Positions 57,116-64,000 of a stretch of 64,000 nucleotides of DNA are shown piece after piece. Under the pieces are notes generated by a model, which made no database searches, was not told the origin of the DNA, and worked only from the letters and a program-made list of their open reading frames with translations. Numbering within the stretch: position 1 is the stretch's first letter; every line of letters starts with the position of its first letter. Source of the stretch: Polynucleobacter kasalickyi (lineage in GTDB: Bacteria; Pseudomonadota; Gammaproteobacteria; Burkholderiales; Burkholderiaceae); NCBI RefSeq assembly GCF_900176405.1, contig NZ_FWXJ01000003.1:62001-126000 (forward strand), given 5' to 3'. A program made the translations under genes and the position numbers.

Positions 57116-57730
57116 ATGAAATTAGTTGGCTCGCTTACCAGTCCGTATGTACGAAAAGTACGGGTTACATTTTTAGAAAAAAAGATTGATTTAGAGTTAG
57201 TCATTGACGGAGTTTGGACTCCTGACACCATTTTGAACAAAATTAATCCGCTTGGTAAAGTTCCAACGCTCCAATTAGACGATGGTAGCTCTATGTATGA
57301 CTCTAGAGTAATCGTTGAATATGCTGATGCAATTAGCCCGGTTGGCAAACTAATCCCAAACACAGGTCGTGAAAAGGCTACTGTTAAAACCTGGGAAGCA
57401 CTTGCTGATGGTGTATTGGACGCTCTAATACTTACCCGTTTAGAAAAGACTTGGGGACCAAGAAATGGTCAAGTTTGTGACGCTTGGGTAGAGCGCCAAA
57501 TGGGCAAAGCACATGCTGGTTTATTACAAATGTCCGTCGGCTTAGGTCAAAACACTTGGTGTTTTGATAACCATTTTTCTTTGGCTGATATTGCTGTAGG
57601 TGTGACCCTTGCGTATACAAGTTTTCGATTTCCTGAAATTGATTGGGCAACTACCTACCCTAATTTGAACGAGTTTTATAAGAAGATCTCGCAAAGATCC
57701 TCATTTATTGAAACAGCGTTTCCAAATTAA
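57116..57730 (+). CDS. Glutathione S-transferase family protein
   Basis: This 204-residue protein has the GST layout. An N-terminal thioredoxin-like domain (Leu-Val-Gly-Ser-Leu-Thr-Ser-Pro-Tyr-Val-Arg-Lys-Val-Arg) has Ser at 6-9 as likely glutathione-activating region. The Gly-Lys-Val-Pro-Thr-Leu turn with cis-Pro lies near residue 51, and Asp-Ser-Arg-Val-Ile-Val-Glu-Tyr near 64 binds the gamma-glutamyl part. The helical C-terminal domain has Ser-Leu-Ala-Asp-Ile-Ala near 158. Relatives include stress-response and dehalogenase-type GSTs; the substrate cannot be assigned. ATG start; single gene between purB and mnmA. Confidence 0.88.
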   Translation: MKLVGSLTSPYVRKVRVTFLEKKIDLELVIDGVWTPDTILNKINPLGKVPTLQLDDGSSMYDSRVIVEYADAISPVGKLIPNTGREKATVKTWEALADGVLDALILTRLEKTWGPRNGQVCDAWVERQMGKAHAGLLQMSVGLGQNTWCFDNHFSLADIAVGVTLAYTSFRFPEIDWATTYPNLNEFYKKISQRSSFIETAFPN

Positions 57731-57744
57731 GCGTATCCAACTCA

Positions 57745-57781
57745 TTTAGGTGGCGTCTAAACAATGATGCCGCCACCTAAA
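57745..57781. terminator. Inverted repeat across the mnmA stop codon, possible shared terminator
   Basis: A perfect 11-bp inverted repeat (57745-57755 with 57771-57781, arms TTTAGGTGGCG and CGCCACCTAAA, 15-base loop) lies between convergent gst and mnmA and contains the mnmA stop codon in its loop. No long T run follows on either strand, so terminator function is likely from position and stem strength only. Confidence 0.5.
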
Positions 57782-58893
57782 CAGACTTCATTGAGATACA
57801 CAACCGCTGATTGACCGGGCGTTACAGCCCATTGGTTCTCATTAAAATCTAGACTGAATTGTTCTCCAGTGGTTTCAGGGTTTAAATTCAATCGGCATGG
57901 GGCATCTTCTTGGCGATACCTTGTTTTAGCACCATAAATCACTGAACTATTCGGTGCTTTCCCGCTCACCCAATTCATATCCTGTGCTTTTAATGACTTT
58001 GAGTACAGCAATGGATGCTGATGTCCTTGAACAACCACCAAGGTGTTGCTAGCTAAATCTTTTCTAGCAACAAACCATGGGTCTCCAGAACCATCCTGAC
58101 TACCACCAAGCCCAATTCCCTTGCGTTGTCCTAAGGTATAGAACGCTAAGCCTATATGCTCACCAATCGTTTTGCCGTCTGGCGTTTTCATTGGACCAGG
58201 TTGACTAGGTAAATATTTACTTAAAAATTCTCGAAATGGTCGCTCACCGATAAAACAAATTCCGGTCGAATCTTTTTTCTTAGCATTCGGTAAGCCAATT
58301 TTTTCTGCAATTTCGCGAACGACTGTTTTATTCAGACTACCCAGTGGAAACATGACCCGACTTAATTGTTGTTGATTCAGTCGATGTAAAAAATAACTTT
58401 GATCCTTGGTAAGATCAGTTGCTTTTAAGAGTTCTACCTGTTCGCCGTTCTTCCTGACCCTAGCATAGTGTCCTGTGGCAATTGCATCTGCCCCAAGTCG
58501 CATCGCGTGATCTAAAAAAGCTTTAAATTTAATTTCAGCATTACATAAAACATCTGGGTTGGGTGTTCTACCAGCTGAATATTCTCTTAAAAAATCAGAA
58601 AACACTCTATCTTTGTACTCTGTAGCAAAATTAACTGCCTCAACATCGATACCTATTAAATCAGCGACACTGACCACATCAATCCAATCTTGACGCGTTG
58701 AACAGTACTCAGAATCGTCATCATCTTCCCAATTTTTCATGAAAAGTCCAATAACATCATAGCCTTGCTGTTTTAATAGCCAAGCGGCAACCGATGAGTC
58801 AACCCCTCCAGACATGCCAATGACAACTTTTGAAGGGGGCTCAACAACTTGATAGTTGTTTTCAGAATTTCTAAGTAAATAATCGTTTTTCAC
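57757..58893 (-). CDS. mnmA: tRNA-specific 2-thiouridylase MnmA
   Basis: MnmA puts sulfur on U34 of Lys, Glu and Gln tRNAs. The 378-residue protein has the PP-loop Gly-Met-Ser-Gly-Gly-Val-Asp-Ser-Ser near residues 26-34, and the catalytic cysteines in Asn-Pro-Asp-Val-Leu-Cys-Asn near 117 and Ser-Thr-Gly-Ile-Cys-Phe-Ile-Gly-Glu near 215. The C-terminal beta domain Gly-Gln-Ser-Ala-Val-Val-Tyr is also present. The start is GTG with no clear ribosome binding site; the N-terminal 20 residues before the PP-loop are longer than usual, so a downstream start cannot be excluded. Divergent from pntAA. Confidence 0.94.
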   Translation of the reverse strand: MKNDYLLRNSENNYQVVEPPSKVVIGMSGGVDSSVAAWLLKQQGYDVIGLFMKNWEDDDDSEYCSTRQDWIDVVSVADLIGIDVEAVNFATEYKDRVFSDFLREYSAGRTPNPDVLCNAEIKFKAFLDHAMRLGADAIATGHYARVRKNGEQVELLKATDLTKDQSYFLHRLNQQQLSRVMFPLGSLNKTVVREIAEKIGLPNAKKKDSTGICFIGERPFREFLSKYLPSQPGPMKTPDGKTIGEHIGLAFYTLGQRKGIGLGGSQDGSGDPWFVARKDLASNTLVVVQGHQHPLLYSKSLKAQDMNWVSGKAPNSSVIYGAKTRYRQEDAPCRLNLNPETTGEQFSLDFNENQWAVTPGQSAVVYLNEVCLGGGIIV

Positions 58894-58997
58894 CTAATTA
58901 TTGTATTATTAAAGGTTTACGAGCGTATTTTTTTCATGTTTACACGTTGTAAACATTGGATTTAAATTTAATTCATCAATAAATTTAGGGGAATTGC

Positions 58998-60131
58998 ATG
59001 CGGATTGGTGTTCCACTTGAAACTAGAGTCGGAGAGTTTAGAGTTGCAGCGACTCCCGAAACGGTTAAAAAATTAGTTAGTTCAGGTCATACTTTGTTAG
59101 TCGAAGCTGGAGCTGGTGTTTCTGCCAGTGTATTGGATTCGGCTTATGAAGCTGTTGGTGCAAAAATTTCTACAAAAGAAGAAGTTTATGCTGCGGAAAT
59201 GGTTCTTAAAGTAAGAGCTCCTTTTGATAACGAATTAGCTCTAATGACCTCTGGTTCAGTCCTCATTGGTATGTTGGATCCATTCGACAATACAATGATT
59301 GCTGCTATGGCAGCGCACGGCATTACTGGCTTTGCACTAGAAGCTGCGCCTAGAACTACACGCGCCCAAAGTATGGACGTTTTATCTTCACAAGCAAATA
59401 TTGCTGGTTATAAAGCGGTAATGATGGCGGCTAATACCTATCAACGCTTTATGCCAATGTTAATGACAGCGGCAGGAACTGTTAAAGCAGCTCGTGTCTT
59501 GATTTTAGGAGCTGGGGTTGCTGGTTTGCAAGCAATTGCTACTGCTAAGCGTTTGGGTGCTGTTATCGAAGCATCTGACGTACGACCTGCTGCTAAAGAG
59601 CAAATCGAGTCCTTGGGAGCAAAGTTTGTTGATGTTCCTTTTGAAACAGAAGAAGAGAAAGAAATTGCTAAGGGTGTTGGCGGATATGCAAGACCGATGC
59701 CTGCTTCTTGGATGCAAAGACAATCTGTGTTAGTTGCTGAACGTGCAAAGCAAGCAGATATTGTGATTACTACGGCCTTAATTCCGGGACGTAAAGCCCC
59801 GATGCTTTTGTCTGCTGAAACGGTTGCTCAAATGAAACCTGGCTCTGTTGTCATCGACTTGGCTGCTGGCAAGGGTGAGAATGGTTCTGGCAACTGCCCA
59901 CTAACTGAAGCGGATCAAATAGTAGTGAAGCATGGTGTAACGATTGTTGGTTTAAGTAACTTGCCATCTTTAGTTGCAGCAGATGCATCTGCTTTGTATG
60001 CGCGCAACGTATTCGACTTCTTGAAGTTAATTACAACGAAAGAAGCTGGATTAAGTATTCCAACCGATGACGATATTGTTACTGCATGTCTCATGTGCAA
60101 TAACGGTCAAGTCGTTCGTACTAACGCTTAA
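58998..60131 (+). CDS. pntAA: NAD(P) transhydrogenase subunit alpha part 1 (PntAA, NAD-binding)
   Basis: This is domain I of the proton-translocating transhydrogenase, which moves hydride between NADH and NADP+ using the proton gradient. The 377-residue protein opens with Arg-Ile-Gly-Val-Pro-Leu-Glu-Thr and carries Gly-Ala-Gly-Val-Ala-Gly-Leu-Gln-Ala near residue 173, an Asp-Val-Arg-Pro segment that binds the NAD ribose. Gly-Gly-Tyr-Ala, the mobile loop, is also visible. It lacks the C-terminal membrane segments, which are on the next gene; this split alpha subunit is the rule in many alpha- and betaproteobacteria. ATG start with GGGGAA upstream. Confidence 0.95.
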   Translation: MRIGVPLETRVGEFRVAATPETVKKLVSSGHTLLVEAGAGVSASVLDSAYEAVGAKISTKEEVYAAEMVLKVRAPFDNELALMTSGSVLIGMLDPFDNTMIAAMAAHGITGFALEAAPRTTRAQSMDVLSSQANIAGYKAVMMAANTYQRFMPMLMTAAGTVKAARVLILGAGVAGLQAIATAKRLGAVIEASDVRPAAKEQIESLGAKFVDVPFETEEEKEIAKGVGGYARPMPASWMQRQSVLVAERAKQADIVITTALIPGRKAPMLLSAETVAQMKPGSVVIDLAAGKGENGSGNCPLTEADQIVVKHGVTIVGLSNLPSLVAADASALYARNVFDFLKLITTKEAGLSIPTDDDIVTACLMCNNGQVVRTNA

Positions 60132-60142
60132 TTGGGAAAATC

Positions 60143-60457
60143 ATGGAAATCAGTCATAGTGTTTATAACCTTATTATTTTTGTCCTAGCCATTTATGTGG
60201 GTTACCACGTTGTTTGGACAGTTACTCCGGCCCTTCATACGCCTTTAATGGCTGTAACAAACGCCATTTCAGCCATTATTGTGGTTGGTGCAATGCTTGC
60301 GGCAGCTTTAACTACAGGCACTGTTGGTAAGGTAATGGGAACATTGGCAGTTGTTCTAGCTGCAGTCAACATCTTTGGTGGATTTTTAGTTACCAAACGA
60401 ATGCTTGAAATGTTCAAGAAAAAAGAAAAGAAAGTAAGTAAGGGAGAATCAGCATGA
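60143..60457 (+). CDS. pntAB: NAD(P) transhydrogenase subunit alpha part 2 (PntAB, membrane)
   Basis: This 104-residue protein supplies the alpha-side membrane helices of the transhydrogenase proton channel. Three hydrophobic segments (about 8-26, 35-55, 62-85) are visible, with [17 protein letters not shown] between the first two, a family hallmark. The C terminus is lysine-rich. ATG start. It begins 11 bases after pntAA and overlaps the pntB start by four bases. Confidence 0.95.
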   Translation: MEISHSVYNLIIFVLAIYVGYHVVWTVTPALHTPLMAVTNAISAIIVVGAMLAAALTTGTVGKVMGTLAVVLAAVNIFGGFLVTKRMLEMFKKKEKKVSKGESA

Positions 60458-61896
60458 GTATGGATTTAATTACTTTATTGTATTTAGTTGCCTCTGTTTG
60501 TTTCATTCAGGCACTAAAGGGTCTCTCTCACCCGACTAGTTCCATTAGAGGTAATCTTTTTGGTATGGTTGGTATGGCAATCGCTGCTCTAACTACTGTT
60601 GGTCTCATTAGTAAGATGGCCATTCTTGCAAACGTATCGTTTATGGATGGTATTGCCTATGTATTAGGTGGCTTAGTAGTGGGTGGTGGTATCGGTGCTT
60701 ATATGGCAAAAAAAGTTGAAATGACTAAAATGCCAGAATTAGTTGCCTTTATGCACAGTATGATTGGTCTTGCTGCAGTATGTATCGCTGTTGCGGCTGT
60801 ATCCGAGCCTGCTGCTTTTGGTATTGCTGTACCTTTGCCAATTGGTAACCGCTTCGAACTATTTATCGGAACTTTTGTTGGTGCGATTACTTTTTCAGGT
60901 TCTGTCATCGCCTTCGGTAAGTTATCTGGTAAATATAAATTTAGATTATTTCAAGGTACCCCGGTTTCCTTTAAAGGTCAGCACCTATTAAACTTAGTTT
61001 TAGCTTTGCTAATGGTTGGTTGTGGAGTTGTATTTGCCTTTGCGGGTGGTAATGAACCAGCTTGGACTCCATTCCTCCTCATGCTAGCCATTGCTTTCAT
61101 CCTTGGCGTACTAATCATCATCCCTATTGGTGGTGCTGATATGCCAGTGGTTGTTTCCATGTTAAATTCATACTCTGGCTGGGCTGCAGCTGGCATTGGT
61201 TTTTCATTAAACAACTCTATGTTGATTGTTGCAGGTTCTTTGGTAGGTTCTTCAGGAGCCATCTTGTCCTACATCATGTGTAAGGCCATGAACCGTTCTT
61301 TCTTCAACGTAATTCTTGGTGGCTTTGGTGGTGATGCAGGTTCTGCAGCAGCGGCTGGCTCTCAAGCACAACGTCCGGTCAAGAGTGGTTCTGCTGATGA
61401 TGCAGCGTTCTTAATGGGTAATGCAGAAACAGTCATTATTGTCCCTGGTTATGGTTTAGCAGTTGCCCGTGCTCAACACTCTTTAAAAGAATTGACTGAA
61501 AAGTTAATTCACAAAGGTGTTTCAGTAAAGTACGCTATTCATCCAGTTGCTGGTCGTATGCCTGGTCATATGAACGTTCTTTTAGCGGAAGCTGAAGTTC
61601 CTTATGATCAAGTGTTTGAGATGGAAGACATCAATGGTGAGTTTGCCCAAGCGGATGTGGTACTCATCTTAGGCGCGAATGACGTGGTTAATCCAGCAGC
61701 ACGTACTCCTGGTAGTCCAATTTTTGGTATGCCAATTTTAGAAGCTTACAAAGCGAAAACTGTGATTGTAAATAAGCGATCTATGGCTTCTGGTTATGCT
61801 GGTTTAGATAACGAGCTTTTCTATATGGATAAAACAATGATGGTCTTTGGTGATGCAAAGAAAGTTATTGAAGATATGGTCAAAGCTGTTGAATAA
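60454..61896 (+). CDS. pntB: NAD(P) transhydrogenase subunit beta (PntB, NADP-binding)
   Basis: PntB provides most of the membrane channel (domain II) and the NADP-binding domain III. The 480-residue protein has about nine membrane segments up to residue 280, with Ile-Gly-Gly-Ala-Asp-Met-Pro-Val-Val and Leu-Asn-Ser-Tyr-Ser-Gly-Trp near 225-245. Domain III then has [13 protein letters not shown] near 330 and [12 protein letters not shown]. The ATG overlaps the pntAB stop. An intrinsic terminator ends the three-gene unit. Confidence 0.97.
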   Translation: MSMDLITLLYLVASVCFIQALKGLSHPTSSIRGNLFGMVGMAIAALTTVGLISKMAILANVSFMDGIAYVLGGLVVGGGIGAYMAKKVEMTKMPELVAFMHSMIGLAAVCIAVAAVSEPAAFGIAVPLPIGNRFELFIGTFVGAITFSGSVIAFGKLSGKYKFRLFQGTPVSFKGQHLLNLVLALLMVGCGVVFAFAGGNEPAWTPFLLMLAIAFILGVLIIIPIGGADMPVVVSMLNSYSGWAAAGIGFSLNNSMLIVAGSLVGSSGAILSYIMCKAMNRSFFNVILGGFGGDAGSAAAAGSQAQRPVKSGSADDAAFLMGNAETVIIVPGYGLAVARAQHSLKELTEKLIHKGVSVKYAIHPVAGRMPGHMNVLLAEAEVPYDQVFEMEDINGEFAQADVVLILGANDVVNPAARTPGSPIFGMPILEAYKAKTVIVNKRSMASGYAGLDNELFYMDKTMMVFGDAKKVIEDMVKAVE

Positions 61897-61925
61897 AATC
61901 TTTAGTTATTGAATAAGAAGCATCT

Positions 61926-61955
61926 TAAACCTCTCTTCGGAGAGGTTTATTTTTT
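61926..61955 (+). terminator. Intrinsic terminator of the pnt operon
   Basis: A perfect 10-bp stem (61926-61935 with 61940-61949, TAAACCTCTC and GAGAGGTTTA) closed by the stable TTCG tetraloop is followed by six T residues. It lies 30 bases after the pntB stop. Confidence 0.93.
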
Positions 61956-62063
61956 ATACGTAATGTCAAGGCTCCATTCATTTAAAGTTCATAAGACAAG
62001 CGTTTGAGGATTTTCAACGAAATCACATTGAAGCCGATTAAGCCTTTTGACATCCTCCCCGCA

Positions 62064-62335
62064 CTAAAGGAAGGAGAGACCTTCTGCGAAACACTCATGT
62101 CCGAGCGCAAGAATGTTTCTGGCCGCATTGAGGTCACGGTCATTCACCGAATCACAAACTGAACAAATGTTTTCTCTGATTCGCAAACCTGCTATACCTT
62201 TCGGACTATTGGACGAAATATTGCCTCAACACAAACAAGTCTGGGTTGTATAGGCTTCATTCACTTCTGCAAACACCACGCCAGCATACGCGCTTTTGTA
62301 TGTTTAAACCATTTGACCTATTGAACGGCTTTGCC
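62064..62335 (-). pseudogene. Decayed TnpB (IS200/IS605 OrfB-type) C-terminal remnant
   Basis: Reading the minus strand, the stretch from about 62310 to 62064 encodes the TnpB end: Tyr-Lys-Ser-Ala-Tyr-Ala-Gly, Ala-Glu-Val-Asn-Glu-Ala-Tyr-Thr-Thr-Gln-Thr-Cys, Gly-Asn-Ile-Ser-Ser-Asn-Ser-Pro-Lys-Gly, and Cys-Ser-Val-Cys, then Asn-Asp-Arg-Asp-Leu-Asn-Ala-Ala-Arg-Asn-Ile-Leu and a TAG. These are the zinc ribbon and third RuvC motif. A TGA at 62226-62228 replaces one zinc-ribbon cysteine codon, and a one-base loss near 62306 shifts the frame before it. Everything N-terminal is missing, so this is a dead fragment. With the flanking DNA it fills the 534 bases between pntB and the phosphoesterase gene, where I see no intact gene. 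Confidence 0.85.
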
Positions 62336-62349
62336 GTATGTGACTTCAC

Positions 62350-62369
62350 CCTCACCGTTAACGGCGAGG
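62350..62369. repeat. Imperfect palindrome next to the TnpB remnant
   Basis: CCTCACCGTT (62350-62359) and AACGGCGAGG (62360-62369) form a 10-bp palindrome with one mismatch and no loop. IS200/IS605 elements carry subterminal hairpins of this sort, so it may be the remains of an element end. It could also act as a weak terminator for the phosphoesterase gene that ends 60 bases away. Confidence 0.45.
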
Positions 62370-62430
62370 TTTTAGCGATTACTGAAAAAATTAGGACACC
62401 ATCACAGCCACACATGCTGCTTCAAAGGAA

Positions 62431-63816
62431 TCACTTGCAAATTACAGTTCTGCCAGAAACATTACATTTAAGGAGTGATTTACCGTTGATATCGAACTCA
62501 GTAAATAGCCACTGCTCCCCATTATCATCTTGACGCTCTAAGGTGCCAAATCCAAAATTTTGATAACTAGCAAACTCTTTAATCTTTAACAATTTTTTCT
62601 GAACCTCAGATAATGCAATCTCAGGAATATTTAACTCTTCTAAAGAAGATCCACTATTGCCTGAAACAATTTCAGCAGGACGATTCATTTCATAGGTAAT
62701 TGCTTCAAAAATATGGTTATGACCGTGTATCGTTAAGTTAATCGGAGACTTCAATAACTCCTCTCCATTTAGGCTTGCAAGTAAATTAGTAAAGCCCGTG
62801 GGGTATAGTTGATACTCAGACTCACTGTCTTTCTTTTTAGCTGGTAAAAGAATATTTAAAGGGTGATGGCTACCAAAAATATTAAACCTCTTATTTACTG
62901 CTAACTGCTCAATTTTCTTAAACTGATTGAGGTAAATTAAGAAACTTTCGTCTTTTTCGGTAATCTGTTTTGCGCCATTTTTTGAAGAATCGAAAACAAT
63001 AAATTGTGCTGCTTTACCTAGCGATACAGAAAAAGGTTCAGAGTAATCACCATGCCCATCATTTGCTGGGTTGTTACAACTTCTTTTCTCATCCCAACTA
63101 TTTGTATCAATAAAACGGTGCCAACCCTGACCTGCTCTTGAACAAACTTCGTGATTTCCTCTTACATAAACCCAAGCAGCTTTTTCTAAAAGTGGCTTTG
63201 CAGGATCAAAAAAGTCAGCTTTCCAAGCATCATATCCATACCCCCAAGGTGAGTCTTTACAACCCCCTAAAGACTCAGGGCAAGGGCTTTCACGATAATG
63301 AAGATCACCCACATGAATGACTAAATCAGGATTTTTCATCGCTGCTTGTGCCATTACTTTTGCTAGTGGCCATTTCACCTGATCATTGCAATCTTGATAA
63401 AATTTCTCAGCAGCCTTTAATCGACAACCAGTATCGCCAACAACAACAATTTTTTTAATCTCGCTAGGCGGTAATTTAAAAACTTGTTGATTAATTTTTC
63501 CCTCTTTTACACCTTTCGGCCAAACCAACTCACAAGTAAGTATAGGAAAATCTGCATCGATTAATTCTGATTTATTCCGAGCTGGAATCTTACCTTCATT
63601 TACCCGGACTTTCATTATTTCAGGTGGTTGAGAATCCCATTGGACGGAGGGACAGGTTGACGAATTAGAAATAGCCCTTAGAATAAATTGATTGTCTCCC
63701 ACTACCAAATAGGGTTGAAGATACTCAGTTATTGGGGCAGAGTATACGAAATTTAATGAAAAGAAACTCCCTAGTAAAACTCCAAATAAAATAAGTTTTT
63801 TCATTATATTTTTCAT
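62431..63816 (-). CDS. Secreted calcineurin-like metallophosphoesterase
   Basis: This 461-residue protein has a signal peptide (basic start, hydrophobic stretch, likely cleavage after Val-Tyr-Ser-Ala near residue 27). The full metallophosphoesterase motif series follows: Val-Val-Gly-Asp-Thr-Gly near 127, His-Val-Gly-Asp-Leu-His near 168, Val-Arg-Gly-Asn-His-Glu near 218, Gly-Ser-His-His-Pro near 320, and His-Gly-His-Asn-His near 367. The Gly-Asn-His-Glu motif suits a two-metal phosphodiesterase or phosphatase of the purple acid/5'-nucleotidase superfamily; the substrate is unknown. Several cysteines suggest disulfides. The ATG at 63816 is chosen; ATG 63804 is possible. It follows the TonB-type gene by six bases. 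Confidence 0.85.
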   Translation of the reverse strand: MKNIMKKLILFGVLLGSFFSLNFVYSAPITEYLQPYLVVGDNQFILRAISNSSTCPSVQWDSQPPEIMKVRVNEGKIPARNKSELIDADFPILTCELVWPKGVKEGKINQQVFKLPPSEIKKIVVVGDTGCRLKAAEKFYQDCNDQVKWPLAKVMAQAAMKNPDLVIHVGDLHYRESPCPESLGGCKDSPWGYGYDAWKADFFDPAKPLLEKAAWVYVRGNHEVCSRAGQGWHRFIDTNSWDEKRSCNNPANDGHGDYSEPFSVSLGKAAQFIVFDSSKNGAKQITEKDESFLIYLNQFKKIEQLAVNKRFNIFGSHHPLNILLPAKKKDSESEYQLYPTGFTNLLASLNGEELLKSPINLTIHGHNHIFEAITYEMNRPAEIVSGNSGSSLEELNIPEIALSEVQKKLLKIKEFASYQNFGFGTLERQDDNGEQWLFTEFDINGKSLLKCNVSGRTVICK

Positions 63817-63822
63817 ATTCAA

Positions 63823-64000
63823 TTAATCACTACAGTTTAAATTAACAAGTACGCTCATTTGTTTGGTTTGACCAACAAACTCTGCCGGTGGCTTTGGATA
63901 TTTTGCATTTTTTACTGCATTTAATGCTGAGTTATCAAGCATCGGTATCCCACTAGAATTTACTACGCTAGTAGCGGAAGGGGTGCTATCTAATAAATTA
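63823..64000 (-). CDS. TonB-type C-terminal domain protein, 3' part only
   Basis: The last 58 residues of a minus-strand gene run off the window end. They match the TonB C-terminal fold: a Val-Val-Asn-Ser-Ser-Gly-Ile-Pro strand, Leu-Asp-Asn-Ser-Ala-Leu-Asn-Ala-Val-Lys-Asn-Ala helix, then Lys-Tyr-Pro-Lys-Pro-Pro-Ala-Glu and a final beta strand. TonB proteins pass proton-motive energy to outer-membrane receptors; short TonB-like proteins can have other roles. The downstream phosphoesterase gene starts six bases later, so they are probably one transcript. Confidence 0.7.
   Translation of the reverse strand, partial: NLLDSTPSATSVVNSSGIPMLDNSALNAVKNAKYPKPPAEFVGQTKQMSVLVNLNCSD

Noticed and set aside
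61982..62053. A 23-codon minus-strand frame just downstream of the TnpB remnant
   Set aside because: It has no ribosome binding site and no similarity that I recognise; it probably lies in residual insertion-element or flanking DNA.

Overview
The window comes from a betaproteobacterial chromosome, most likely a Polynucleobacter-like member of the Burkholderiales. The evidence is gene order (argF, DUF3579 gene, rpsT, murJ; purM, AI-2E permease, hda, HAD phosphatase, pcnB, folK, panB; hrcA, hemH, grpE, dnaK, dnaJ), AT-rich base composition (about 40% G+C by eye) and the protein sequences themselves. No rRNA, tRNA or CRISPR array was seen. Coding density is high and several convergent genes overlap by 8-12 bases. 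Genus-level assignment is inference.

Layout. 1-3.7 kb: the end of a DUF192 gene, an argF-argG-ppnP unit, a DUF3579 gene and rpsT. 3.8-9.8 kb: murJ-sirB1, a DedA gene and mutL-miaA. 9.8-16.2 kb: purM, then an AI-2E permease, hda, HAD phosphatase, pcnB, folK and panB. 16.2-22.2 kb: the heat-shock cluster on the minus strand, with two sigma-32-like promoters. 22.4-27.7 kb: nadK-recN facing glnE. 27.9-35.5 kb: yhdP-type gene, nitrilase-family gene, tldD, and aroG behind an attenuator. 35.6-41.7 kb: cobalamin adenosyltransferase, the glycolate oxidase genes glcDEF, yggS and proC. 41.7-50.2 kb: ubiA and recG opposite queA-tgt-yajC-secD-secF. 50.3-54.3 kb: a small accessory group (YceI-like lipoprotein, TctC receptor, flavin monooxygenase, and a divergent haloacetate-dehalogenase-like hydrolase). 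54.3-61.9 kb: waaA, purB, a GST, mnmA and the proton-translocating transhydrogenase pntAA-pntAB-pntB. 61.9-64 kb: an accessory end with a decayed TnpB gene, a secreted metallophosphoesterase and the end of a TonB-type gene.

The most interesting signal is upstream of aroG, which encodes DAHP synthase, the first enzyme of aromatic amino acid synthesis. A 20-codon reading frame (34259-34321) has seven aromatic codons among eight successive codons (Tyr-Phe-Tyr-Phe-Phe-Asn-Phe-Trp). It is followed by an intrinsic terminator (34347-34373) whose left arm can instead pair, over 8 bases, with a segment inside the leader frame (34304-34311). This is the architecture of ribosome-mediated attenuation, apparently tuned to aromatic amino acid supply in general. 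Other points of note are the complete haloacetate-dehalogenase residue set in the 53.4 kb hydrolase, a 12-bp in-frame tandem repeat in waaA, paired heat-shock promoters, and an endonuclease-type MutL.
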